From Pseudomonadota bacterium (GTDB lineage: Bacteria; Pseudomonadota; Alphaproteobacteria; Acetobacterales; Acetobacteraceae): DNA of 24,475 bases. The notes beneath the pieces are model-generated. The model was not told the origin of the DNA and searched no databases. It worked only from the letters and a program-made list of their open reading frames with translations. Positions 7,586 through 14,647 of the stretch are shown one piece after another. The position numbers and the translations under genes were made by a program. Location of the stretch: assembly GCA_021780935.1 (NCBI GenBank), contig JAJXXT010000031.1:1-24475 (forward strand), read 5' to 3'. The number at the start of each line of letters is the position of its first letter. The first letter of the stretch is position 1.

Positions 7586-9408
7586 TGCGGCGTCTGCGCC
7601 GCGGACCGGTGATAGCAGTGGGCGCGATCGCGGCGCTGGCGCTGCTGGTGCCGTTGCTGGGGCTGGCGAACCCGCTGCACATGGACATCGCGCATCGGCT
7701 GGGACCGCCATCGTTTGCGCATCCGCTGGGACTGGACGCGTATGGGCGCGACGTGCTGTCGCGCCTGCTATGGGGCGCGCGGGTGTCGCTGATGGTGGCC
7801 TCCTCGTCCTCGTTGCTGGCCTGCGTGGTCGGCACGGCGCTGGGGTTGGCGGGCGGGTTCCTGCGCGGGCCCGTGGAGTTTCTCACGCTGCGCGGCATCG
7901 ACGTGGTGCTGTGCTTTCCGCCGCTGCTGCTGGCACTGCTGGTGGTCACGCTGCTGGGGCCGGGCGCGGGGACGCTGATCCCGGTGCTGGCCGTCCTTTA
8001 CCTGCCGGGCTTTGTGCGTGTGGTTTATGCGGGCGTCCTCTCGGTGCGGACGCAGGACTACGTGGAGGCGATGCGTTCGCTGGGGGCCGGGCAGACGCGC
8101 ATCATGCTGCGCACCATCCTCCCCAATGTCGGTGGGCCGGTGCTGGTGCAGTTCAGCCTCGCCGCTGCCTCGGCCGTGGTGCTGGAATCGGGGCTCTCCT
8201 TCCTTGGGCTCGGCGTGGTGCCGCCGGAACCGTCCTGGGGCCTGATGATCGGCGAGGCGCGCGCCACCATGGCGCAGGCGCCGCTGCTTCTGCTTTGGCC
8301 GTGCCTCGCGCTGAGCCTAACGATCCTGGCGCTCAACGTGCTGTGCGACGCGCTGCGCGATGCGGTCGATCCGCATGGCATCACGCGCCGCGCGCGACGA
8401 ACCGGCGTGCTGGAGCGGCTGGCGCCGGGCCTGGTGCCGACGCCGCGGGCAGCACTGGAGGTCTCGGGGCTTTCCATTGCCATCGACACGCCTGCCGGCA
8501 CCACCCATCCGGTGCGCGATGTGTCGCTGCGGGTGATGCCGCACGAGACGCTGGCGCTGGTGGGCGAAAGCGGGTCTGGCAAGTCGCTGACAGGGCTGGC
8601 GACCATGGGATTGCTGCCGTCGGTCGCGCGCGTCGTGAAGGGCGCCGTGTGGATCGAGGGGCGCGATGTGCTGCGCCTCGACGAGGCGGCGCTGCGGCGG
8701 CTGCGCGGCGAGGCCGTGGCGATGATCTTCCAGGACCCGCTCTCCAGCCTCAACCCGGTGCAGCGGGTCGCGACACAGATCGCCGAGGCGATCCGGTCGC
8801 ATGGCCGGCACGGCGCGCGTGCCGCGTGGCGGCGCGCGGTGGTGCTGCTGCGGCATGTCGGCATCCCGGACCCGGAACGACGCGCGCATAATTTTCCGCA
8901 CGAGATGTCGGGCGGCATGCGCCAGCGGGCGATGATCGCGATGGCGATCGCCAATCATCCGCGCCTGTTGATTGCCGACGAGCCGACAACCGCCCTCGAT
9001 GTCACCATCCAGGCGCAGGTGCTGGACCTGCTCGCCACCCTGCGGCGCGAGAGCGGCCTGGCGCTGGTGTTCATCACCCACTCCCTGCCCGTGGTGGCCG
9101 AGATCGCCGACCGGGTGGCGGTGATGTACGCGGGCGAAATCGTCGAGCAAGGACGTGTGTCGGAGGTGTTCGGGCGGCCGCTGCACCCCTACACTGCGGC
9201 CTTGCTGGCCAGCGTGCCGCGCGAGGATGGCAGCCTGGCCGAGCCGATCCCGGGCACCGTGCCGCCGCCGGATGCTCTGCCGCCGGGCTGCGCCTTTGCA
9301 CCGCGCTGCCGACAGGCGGAGGCCGCGTGTGCCGCCGGCACGCTGGCGCTGATCGAGCCGATTCCGGAACGACTGACACGCTGCCGCCGCTGGAGGGAGC
9401 TCGCGTGA
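7585..9408 (+). CDS. ABC transporter permease/ATPase fusion (DppC-DppD type)
   Basis: One 607-aa reading frame joins a DppC-type permease (about residues 1-268) to a DppD-type ATPase (about 289-607). The permease part has an N-terminal membrane anchor (8-27), the HPLGLDAYGRDVLSR segment (46-60) and the EAA loop DYVEAMRSLGAGQTRIMLRT (158-177). The ATPase part is complete: Walker A GESGSGKS (327-334), Q-loop FQDP (382-385), signature SGGMRQR (442-448), Walker B LLIADEP (461-467), D-loop TALD and switch histidine H499. The C-terminal oligopeptide-transporter extension with HPYTAALL and four cysteines (569, 575, 582, 600) is present. The linker of about 20 residues is Arg/Pro-rich. The protein spans the inner membrane with its ATPase in the cytoplasm. 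Such fusions occur in some Dpp/Opp-type systems. There is no internal stop or frameshift. Confidence 0.93.
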   Translation: MRRLRRGPVIAVGAIAALALLVPLLGLANPLHMDIAHRLGPPSFAHPLGLDAYGRDVLSRLLWGARVSLMVASSSSLLACVVGTALGLAGGFLRGPVEFLTLRGIDVVLCFPPLLLALLVVTLLGPGAGTLIPVLAVLYLPGFVRVVYAGVLSVRTQDYVEAMRSLGAGQTRIMLRTILPNVGGPVLVQFSLAAASAVVLESGLSFLGLGVVPPEPSWGLMIGEARATMAQAPLLLLWPCLALSLTILALNVLCDALRDAVDPHGITRRARRTGVLERLAPGLVPTPRAALEVSGLSIAIDTPAGTTHPVRDVSLRVMPHETLALVGESGSGKSLTGLATMGLLPSVARVVKGAVWIEGRDVLRLDEAALRRLRGEAVAMIFQDPLSSLNPVQRVATQIAEAIRSHGRHGARAAWRRAVVLLRHVGIPDPERRAHNFPHEMSGGMRQRAMIAMAIANHPRLLIADEPTTALDVTIQAQVLDLLATLRRESGLALVFITHSLPVVAEIADRVAVMYAGEIVEQGRVSEVFGRPLHPYTAALLASVPREDGSLAEPIPGTVPPPDALPPGCAFAPRCRQAEAACAAGTLALIEPIPERLTRCRRWRELA

Positions 9409-10406
9409 CGCCGATCATCGCCGCGGAGAATCTCAGCAAGCATTTTCCCTCGCGGCATTTGTTCGGCCGCGGCCGGCCGGTGCAGGCGGTGACCGATTTC
9501 TCGCTCACCGTCGGGCGCGGCGAGGCAGTCGGCCTGGTCGGCGAAAGCGGCTCCGGCAAAAGCACCATCGGGCGGCTGATGCTGAACCTGCTCGCGCCCA
9601 GCGGCGGCCGCGTGTTGCTGGACGGCGCCGAGATCGCCAAGGCGAACGTGACCACGCTGCGGCACATGCGCCAGCGCATGCAACTGGTGTTTCAGGACCC
9701 GTATTCGAGCCTCGACCCACGCCGCACCGTGGGTGCACAGGTCGCGGACGGGTTGGTGATCCACCGCGTGGTGCCGCCCGACAGGCGGCGGGAGCGTGTT
9801 GAGGCGTTGCTCGCGCAGGTGGGCCTCTCGGCGGCGCACGCCGACCGCTATCCGCACGAGTTCAGTGGCGGGCAACGCCAGCGCGTTGGAATTGCGCGGG
9901 CACTGGCGACGGAGCCGGACTTCCTGGTGGCGGACGAACCAGTCTCGGCACTCGACGTTTCCGTTCAGGCGCAGGTGCTGGCGCTGCTCGCCGATCTGCG
10001 CCGGCGGCTCGGGCTCGCGATGCTGTTCATCAGCCACGATCTGCCGGTCGTGCGCAGCATCTGCGACCGCGCGGTGGTGCTGTATCTTGGTCGGGTCATG
10101 GAGGAAGGACCCGCCGAGGAAGTGTTCGAACGGCCACGACACCCCTACACGAAGGCACTGCTCTCCGCCTCGCCGACACTCGACCCGGCGCGGCGGCGAA
10201 CACGCATCCTGCTGCCGGGCGAGCCGCCAAGTCCCGCCGCGCCGCCCAGCGGCTGCGTCTTTCGCACCCGCTGCCCCTGGGCGCTGCCGGCTTGCGCGGA
10301 CGCTGTGCCGCCGCTCGTCCGATACTCGGATGTGCCCCCAAACTCGGATGTACATCGTGTGGCGTGTATCCGCGCCGAGGAAACGCTGACTTCGGCGAAA
10401 GGTTGA
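9405..10406 (+). CDS. ABC transporter ATP-binding protein, DppF/OppF type
   Basis: This 333-aa second ATPase energises the peptide-type importer. The GTG at 9405 is chosen because it overlaps the preceding stop (GTGA) and follows GGAGGGAG at 9392-9399; a longer in-frame reading upstream lacks this support. Motifs: Walker A GESGSGKS (46-53), Q-loop FQDP (96-99), signature FSGGQRQR (153-160), Walker B FLVADEP (173-179), D-loop SALD and H211. The C-terminal oligopeptide-type extension contains HPYTKALL and cysteines at 284, 290, 297 and 321. With the preceding fusion it should form the ATPase heterodimer of a complete importer made of the upstream binding protein and the two permease parts. Confidence 0.93.
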   Translation: MTPIIAAENLSKHFPSRHLFGRGRPVQAVTDFSLTVGRGEAVGLVGESGSGKSTIGRLMLNLLAPSGGRVLLDGAEIAKANVTTLRHMRQRMQLVFQDPYSSLDPRRTVGAQVADGLVIHRVVPPDRRRERVEALLAQVGLSAAHADRYPHEFSGGQRQRVGIARALATEPDFLVADEPVSALDVSVQAQVLALLADLRRRLGLAMLFISHDLPVVRSICDRAVVLYLGRVMEEGPAEEVFERPRHPYTKALLSASPTLDPARRRTRILLPGEPPSPAAPPSGCVFRTRCPWALPACADAVPPLVRYSDVPPNSDVHRVACIRAEETLTSAKG

Positions 10407-10489
10407 GACGACGCCATGGCATCGCCCGCGGGTCGGATCGAAAAGCAAACGAACGTGCCGACGCAGCAGCATGGCAAGACGAGGTGGGC

Positions 10490-11185
10490 ATGAGCCGCGA
10501 GGCCGGTGAAAAGGTGGCAATGATCAGCGGTGCGTCCCGCGGCATCGGCGCGGCGATTGCCGCGGAACTGGCGGCTGCTGGTTGGCGGCTCAGTCTCGGC
10601 GTGCGCCGGCCAGAGTCGATGGCCGCGCAGCAGTACCGGTTGGTCCACCGTTTCGACGCGCTCGACACCACGAGCGAGGCGGCGTGGGTGGCAGCAACGG
10701 TCGAGCGCTACGGTCGAATCGACGCGGTTGTGCATAATGCGGGGATTTCCGTCCCCAAGACGGTGCTCGAAGCAAACGACGCGGATTTTGATCTGTTGTT
10801 CGGCGTCAACGTGAAGTCGCCGCTGCGGCTGACACGCGCCGCCTGGCCGCATCTGGTCGCAACGCGAGGCAAGGTGGTGACCATCGCTTCGCTCTCGGGC
10901 AAGCGGGTGAAGTCCGCCGGTTCCAGCTTCTATGCGCTGTCAAAATTCGCGGCGGTCGGGCTGGCGCACGGCCTGCGCCAGTGCGGCAAGGAGGCGGGCG
11001 TGCGCTCCACCGCGATCTGCCCTGGCTTCGTTGCCACCGACATGGTCGCCCGGCGCGGTCTCGACATGACGGAAATAACGCAGCCCCGCGATATTGCCCG
11101 CATCGTCCACCTGGTGCTCGAACTTCCCCCGACGGCGAGCATCTCCGAAATTCCGGTTAGCTGGACCGTCGAGGAGAATTTCTGA
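10490..11185 (+). CDS. Short-chain dehydrogenase/reductase (SDR)
   Basis: This 231-aa classical SDR has the nucleotide-binding GASRGIG (14-20), NAG (83-85), catalytic Ser134 (IASLSG) and the YxxxK pair Tyr148/Lys152 (FYALSKFA). The ATG at 10490 follows GAGGTGG and places the Gly-rich loop at the normal distance from the N-terminus; in-frame upstream codons read as non-coding. SDRs interconvert alcohols and carbonyls with NAD(P)H. An arginine pair after the second beta strand (VRR, 38-40) would favour NADP, but this is inference. The gene begins 83 bp after the ATPase on the same strand and is convergent with the creatininase-family gene 20 bp beyond. It probably modifies a product of the hyu pathway; substrate unknown. 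Confidence 0.9.
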   Translation: MSREAGEKVAMISGASRGIGAAIAAELAAAGWRLSLGVRRPESMAAQQYRLVHRFDALDTTSEAAWVAATVERYGRIDAVVHNAGISVPKTVLEANDADFDLLFGVNVKSPLRLTRAAWPHLVATRGKVVTIASLSGKRVKSAGSSFYALSKFAAVGLAHGLRQCGKEAGVRSTAICPGFVATDMVARRGLDMTEITQPRDIARIVHLVLELPPTASISEIPVSWTVEENF

Positions 11186-11205
11186 GCGGCGCCGTGGCGA
11201 GCCTG

Positions 11206-12012
11206 TTATGCCGCGCGCGCCGCGTAGTGCACGACGAAGCGCGCCCCGATCTCTGTCAATTGCTCCACCAGGGCGGCACCGGTCTTTGCCGAACACAGAC
11301 GTGGGTCACCGCTGCGCACGGCATTGGGCGCCACAGCGTCGTATTCGGCCGGCACCGCGATATTGACGCCCTCGAAACGAACCTGGCCGAAGGCCGTCGC
11401 GGGCAGCCCCATGATCTCGTGCAGCGGCTCCGGGTCCGGCACCATGTCCGCCCGCATCAGCTTCGGGAACAGGTCCATGACGACACTGGTGAGCGGATCG
11501 GCGCCATGGCCAGCGGCCTTCGCCGCCGTCTCGGCACCAAGAATGGCGGGCAGCAGCGCGTAGCCCATCTGCCAAAGATAGAGGCTCGGGATCAGCGCGC
11601 CGTGCTGGCGCAGCACGACCTGCGTGGTCTCGTGGATCGCCTGCACGTTGCCACCATGGCCGTTGATGACGACGACCCGGGTCAGCTTGTGACGCACCAG
11701 GCAGGCGAGCATGTCGGTCAGAACCGCGCGCAGCGTCGCCTGCTGCAGCGCGATGCCGCCGGGCATCGGTCCGAAATAATCGGCGCCCCCAAAGGGCAGC
11801 ACGGGGGCGATGACGGTCTCTACCCCACGCTCCGTCGCGCGGCGGGCGATGCGCTCGGCAATGGCATCGGCCGAAAGATAGTCACCCATCGGCGCATGCG
11901 GGCCCTGGTCCTCGTGACTGCCCATCGGCAGCAGCACCACCGGGCGGCGCGCGTAGAGGGCACGCGCCTCGCCGCCCGTCAGCTCCGCCATTCGGACTTT
12001 TGCTGTCGTCAT
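11206..12012 (-). CDS. Creatininase-family amidohydrolase with variant metal-site motif
   Basis: This 268-aa protein has the creatininase-family fold signatures: GSHEDQGPHAPMGDY (31-45), VVVINGHGGN (113-122) and GHGADPLTSVVM (168-179). Creatininase and relatives hydrolyse cyclic or linear amides (creatinine to creatine, formamidopyrimidines) with a two-metal site. The usual N-terminal motif has Glu, His and Asp ligands in the pattern GSxExHGPHxPxGTD. Here Glu34 and His39 are present, but the His-ligand position is Gln36 and the Asp is shifted by one (Asp44, Tyr45). The acidic residue of the usual HAGExETS block is replaced by ADPLTS. The gene may belong to a distinct subgroup with altered metal binding or substrate. 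It is divergent from the second binding protein and convergent with the SDR, and may carry out a second amide hydrolysis in the same pathway. Confidence 0.85.
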   Translation of the reverse strand: MTTAKVRMAELTGGEARALYARRPVVLLPMGSHEDQGPHAPMGDYLSADAIAERIARRATERGVETVIAPVLPFGGADYFGPMPGGIALQQATLRAVLTDMLACLVRHKLTRVVVINGHGGNVQAIHETTQVVLRQHGALIPSLYLWQMGYALLPAILGAETAAKAAGHGADPLTSVVMDLFPKLMRADMVPDPEPLHEIMGLPATAFGQVRFEGVNIAVPAEYDAVAPNAVRSGDPRLCSAKTGAALVEQLTEIGARFVVHYAARAA

Positions 12013-12091
12013 CTGTCGCTCCGCCCTTCGTTACTGTGGACGCAAGCCTATCCTCCGCCTATCGTCCGCTCAACCCATGCACGAGGTATAC
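12013..12091. promoter_or_regulatory. Short divergent intergenic region
   Basis: These 79 bp must hold the promoters for both the creatininase-family gene (minus) and the second binding protein (plus). I see no strong -35/-10 pair and no clear inverted repeat like those upstream of hyuA. A GAGG at 12083-12086 serves as ribosome-binding site for the ATG at 12092. Confidence 0.3.
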
Positions 12092-13609
12092 ATGTCGATT
12101 TCCCGCCGTCATGTGCTGGCCGCTGTCCCGACAGTGCCGCTGGTGCTGCGCTCCGCCGCCGCGGAGGCCGCGACGCGGCCGCTGCGCTTCGGCCTTTCCG
12201 CCTATCCGCCGAACCTGCTGCCCTTCGTCTCCACCGGTCAATCGGCGCAGACGGCAAAGCTGATGATGTACCGGGGTCTGCTGTCTTTTGCCGTTGACGG
12301 CTCGGTGCAGGCGGAAGTCGCGGCGAGCTGGCAGCGCGACAGCGGCAACGGCTTCATCTTCAAGCTGCGCGAGGCGGTGTTCCATGATGGCGCGCCGGTG
12401 ACGGCGGATGACGTGGCGTTCAGCCTCGGTCGCATAATGGCGGACAAGACCGCCTTTATGCACGGGCAGATGCAGACGATCGAACGCATCGAGACACCTG
12501 ATCCCCGCACCGTCCACGTGGTGTTGCGCGAGCCTGTGGTGGTCTTCCCGCTTTGGCTCGCCGACCCGCAATGCGCGATTGTCCGGCGCAAGCCGTTCGA
12601 GGCCAATGGCACCCTTGTCGGCTGCGGGCCCTATACCCTGGCTGCGCGCGAGCAGGGTGTTTCACTCGATTTCGTTGCGTTCAAGAAATTTTATAAGCCG
12701 GGCCTGCCGAAGACCGATACGGTCCGCATGATCGTCTACGCCGACGAAAACGCCCGCGTCGCCGCCATCCGCGCAGGCGATGTCGACATCATCGAATACG
12801 TTCCGTGGGCCAGCATGACCGCGCTGGAGCACGACCCCAAGCTGCGGCTTGATGGTTCGGTCGGGCCGTTCATGAACCTGCTATTCAACGGCGGACAGGG
12901 GCCGTTCCGCGATGTGCGCGTTCGTCAGGCGACGGCGTTCGCGATCAAGCGCGACGATATCGTGAAGGCGGCATTCTTCGGCCGCGGTTCCGTGCTCGGC
13001 GGCATGCCGATTCCGCCGGGAACGCCGTTCTACGACAAGTCGCTGGCGAATCACTGGGACTATGACCCCGCCAAGGCGAAGGCGCTGCTGGCCCAGGCCG
13101 GTATGGCGAAGGGGTTTTCCTGCTCGCTGCTTGCGACCTCCCAGTACGGCATGCACAAGACGACGGCCGAAGTCGTGCAGGCTCAGCTCTCGGAGATCGG
13201 CATCCAGTGCCGGCTCAACCTGCCGCAATGGGGCGAGCGGGTGATGCTGGGCAATCGTGGCCAGTACGAGATCGCTGTGTTCGGCACGGCCACGCTGAAC
13301 AACGACCCCGATGGCATGCAGAGCGTCCTCGATGGCGAGCTGCCGCAAGTCTATGGCCGCAGCTACCACATGCCGACGCCCGAGATCCACAAACTGTTCG
13401 CTGCGGGACGCGCCGAGTTCGACCTTGCGAAGCGACGCGCCATTTACGACGAGTTGCAGAAACGCGCGCTCGCGCATGCGCCGATGGTGACGCTGTGTTG
13501 GCGGCTGCAATCGTATGCGATGGCCCGGAACGTCACGGGATTCCACAGCCTGCCCGGCGCGCTCAGCATCAGTTCCGGCATCACGATCGAGACGACAAGC
13601 CTCGTCTGA
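12092..13609 (+). CDS. Family-5 ABC transporter substrate-binding protein (second copy, orphan)
   Basis: This 505-aa solute-binding protein is paralogous to the one at 5057-6574. It has the same length and a collinear alignment, with roughly half the residues identical by eye. The most similar stretch runs from YADENARVAA through GDVDIIEYVPW to FAIKRDDIVKAAFFGRG. The ATG at 12092 is preferred over the in-frame ATG at 12077 because GAGG precedes it by seven bases and the protein then begins MSISRRHVLAA, a twin-arginine-like signal, with possible cleavage near residue 27. No permease or ATPase follows, so it probably uses the Dpp-type core encoded at 6635-10406. A second ligand for the same transporter is the simplest reading. 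Confidence 0.9.
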   Translation: MSISRRHVLAAVPTVPLVLRSAAAEAATRPLRFGLSAYPPNLLPFVSTGQSAQTAKLMMYRGLLSFAVDGSVQAEVAASWQRDSGNGFIFKLREAVFHDGAPVTADDVAFSLGRIMADKTAFMHGQMQTIERIETPDPRTVHVVLREPVVVFPLWLADPQCAIVRRKPFEANGTLVGCGPYTLAAREQGVSLDFVAFKKFYKPGLPKTDTVRMIVYADENARVAAIRAGDVDIIEYVPWASMTALEHDPKLRLDGSVGPFMNLLFNGGQGPFRDVRVRQATAFAIKRDDIVKAAFFGRGSVLGGMPIPPGTPFYDKSLANHWDYDPAKAKALLAQAGMAKGFSCSLLATSQYGMHKTTAEVVQAQLSEIGIQCRLNLPQWGERVMLGNRGQYEIAVFGTATLNNDPDGMQSVLDGELPQVYGRSYHMPTPEIHKLFAAGRAEFDLAKRRAIYDELQKRALAHAPMVTLCWRLQSYAMARNVTGFHSLPGALSISSGITIETTSLV

Positions 13610-13611
13610 GA

Positions 13612-14107
13612 GCGACCATCCCACGGGCGCCGGGGTCGCGCGCCGCCACTGCGCGATCCCCGGCCGATGAATCCTCCATGATTTCCAGCATCTGGAGCGC
13701 GCGCGGCTCTGGTTGAGCGTTGCGCTCGCAGCGATGCCGCGCATTCCGGCCGCCGTGTCGCGGGTGTCGCGACCCCCGTGATGACCGCCGCCCGGTCCAT
13801 TGCCGCACAGGTCTCGTTCGATATCGCAACGACACGATCGGCAGCCCGCAGGATGAACACCCATTGGTCCGACGCGACCGACAGCCAGGCGGCACCCGGC
13901 GGCAGTGCGGGAAGACACCGGTCCGCGTTGTTCCAGAACGTCGCGGCATAGCCCGTGCCGCCATGCATCGCGGCGAGCGCGTGATCGACCCAGCCTTCCG
14001 CGAGCAACCGCTCCTCGTTCCAACGCCATCCCGCAGATAGGAGATCTGTGTGCGGGTGCGCGTAGAAGCTGGCAACTGTGAGGTTTGCGCAGCCTTGAGG
14101 TTCTGCG
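13612..14107 (-). pseudogene. Decayed hypothetical gene
   Basis: The minus strand is stop-free from about 14108 downward and has strong GC-at-third-position coding character. It encodes, in order, NLTVASFYAHPHTDLLSAGW, WNEERLLAEGWVDHALAAMH, TGYAATFWNN, DQWVFILRAADRVVAISNET and CAAMDRAAVITG. The 5' end meets TGA and TAA codons with no ATG or GTG near; the first TTG (14007) lies inside the apparently conserved part. Around 13700-13740 the coding signal moves to another frame (RALQMLEIMEDSSAGDRAVA). No stop occurs before the frame runs antisense into the second binding-protein gene. Loss of both ends and a frame change indicate a remnant. I do not recognise the family. Confidence 0.45.
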
Positions 14108-14109
14108 GA

Positions 14110-14528
14110 TTACTGTCAGCATGCCGTCCCGCGTTGGGGATGCGAAACGGCGTCGAAGTGTGACCCCACCGCTGCACCGGACTAACCGATCAATTGGCCG
14201 GCATGAGTCTCGTTTGCCCTGGGGGCCCGATTGCACGTCGATCGGCGCCGACCGCGCCCCCACCAGACGGCCTGATTAGATCGTCAATTCAATGGGGTAT
14301 GGACGAATCTCGGGTGGACTCCCCACTTCGACGCAGATTCACAATGCAGCGAACCGTACCAAAAAGCCCGGCCTCAGAGACGCCGGCGCCGGACGCCTTC
14401 AAAACCATGCAAGAGACCGTCTCTGGCGTCGCCCGGTGACCATTGCCACGGCGAAATCCCACATCACAACGGGGCAGTTTTCGTAAACCGAAATTCAGTT
14501 GAAAATATGCGATAACAATCAGTTACGC
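14110..14528. other. Gene-free region, AT-richer towards the tRNA
   Basis: No ORF here has convincing coding character on either strand. From about 14440 to 14528 the sequence is clearly AT-richer than the window and contains a 5-bp inverted repeat TTTCG/CGAAA (14478-14492) with a 5-base loop. It lies immediately downstream of the 3' end of tRNA-Ser, so it may hold the tRNA terminator or an old insertion junction. No T-tract terminator is obvious. Confidence 0.4.
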
Positions 14529-14618
14529 TGGCGGAGGGAGTGGGATTCGAACCCACGGTACGCTTGCACGTACACACGCTTTCCAAGCGTGCGCCTTAAG
14601 CCACTCGGCCATCCCTCC
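14529..14618 (-). tRNA. tRNA-Ser (anticodon GGA)
   Basis: The minus strand folds into a class II tRNA. The acceptor stem pairs GGAGGGA (5' end at 14618) with TCCCTCC, followed by discriminator G and an encoded CCA. The D arm begins GGCCGAGTGG. The anticodon stem is CACGC/GCGTG around loop TTGGAAA, giving anticodon GGA, which reads UCC and UCU serine codons. A long variable arm (GTACGTGCAAGCGTAC) is diagnostic of serine tRNA, and the T arm contains GGTTCGAATCC. It starts 29 bp after the lepA stop on the same strand, so it may be co-transcribed. Its 3' end faces the accessory half of the window. Confidence 0.97.
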
Positions 14619-14647
14619 AGCGCCGTGCCCGCATAGCGCAGCCGTCT

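Noticed and set aside
5330..7711. Long minus-strand open frame (793 codons) opposite the binding protein and permease
   Set aside because: Antisense artefact of GC-rich codon bias; the plus strand has complete, motif-bearing genes here.
1292..12012. A complete creatinine to sarcosine pathway
   Set aside because: No creatinine deaminase, N-carbamoylsarcosine amidase, creatinase or sarcosine oxidase gene is present, and the creatininase motif is non-canonical.
13612..13643. Terminator after the second binding protein (GCGACC/GGTCGC)
   Set aside because: Only a 6-bp stem with a long loop and no T-tract; too weak to annotate.
14194..14486. Small plus-strand ORFs upstream of the tRNA
   Set aside because: No ribosome-binding site, mixed codon bias and no recognisable product; treated as non-coding.
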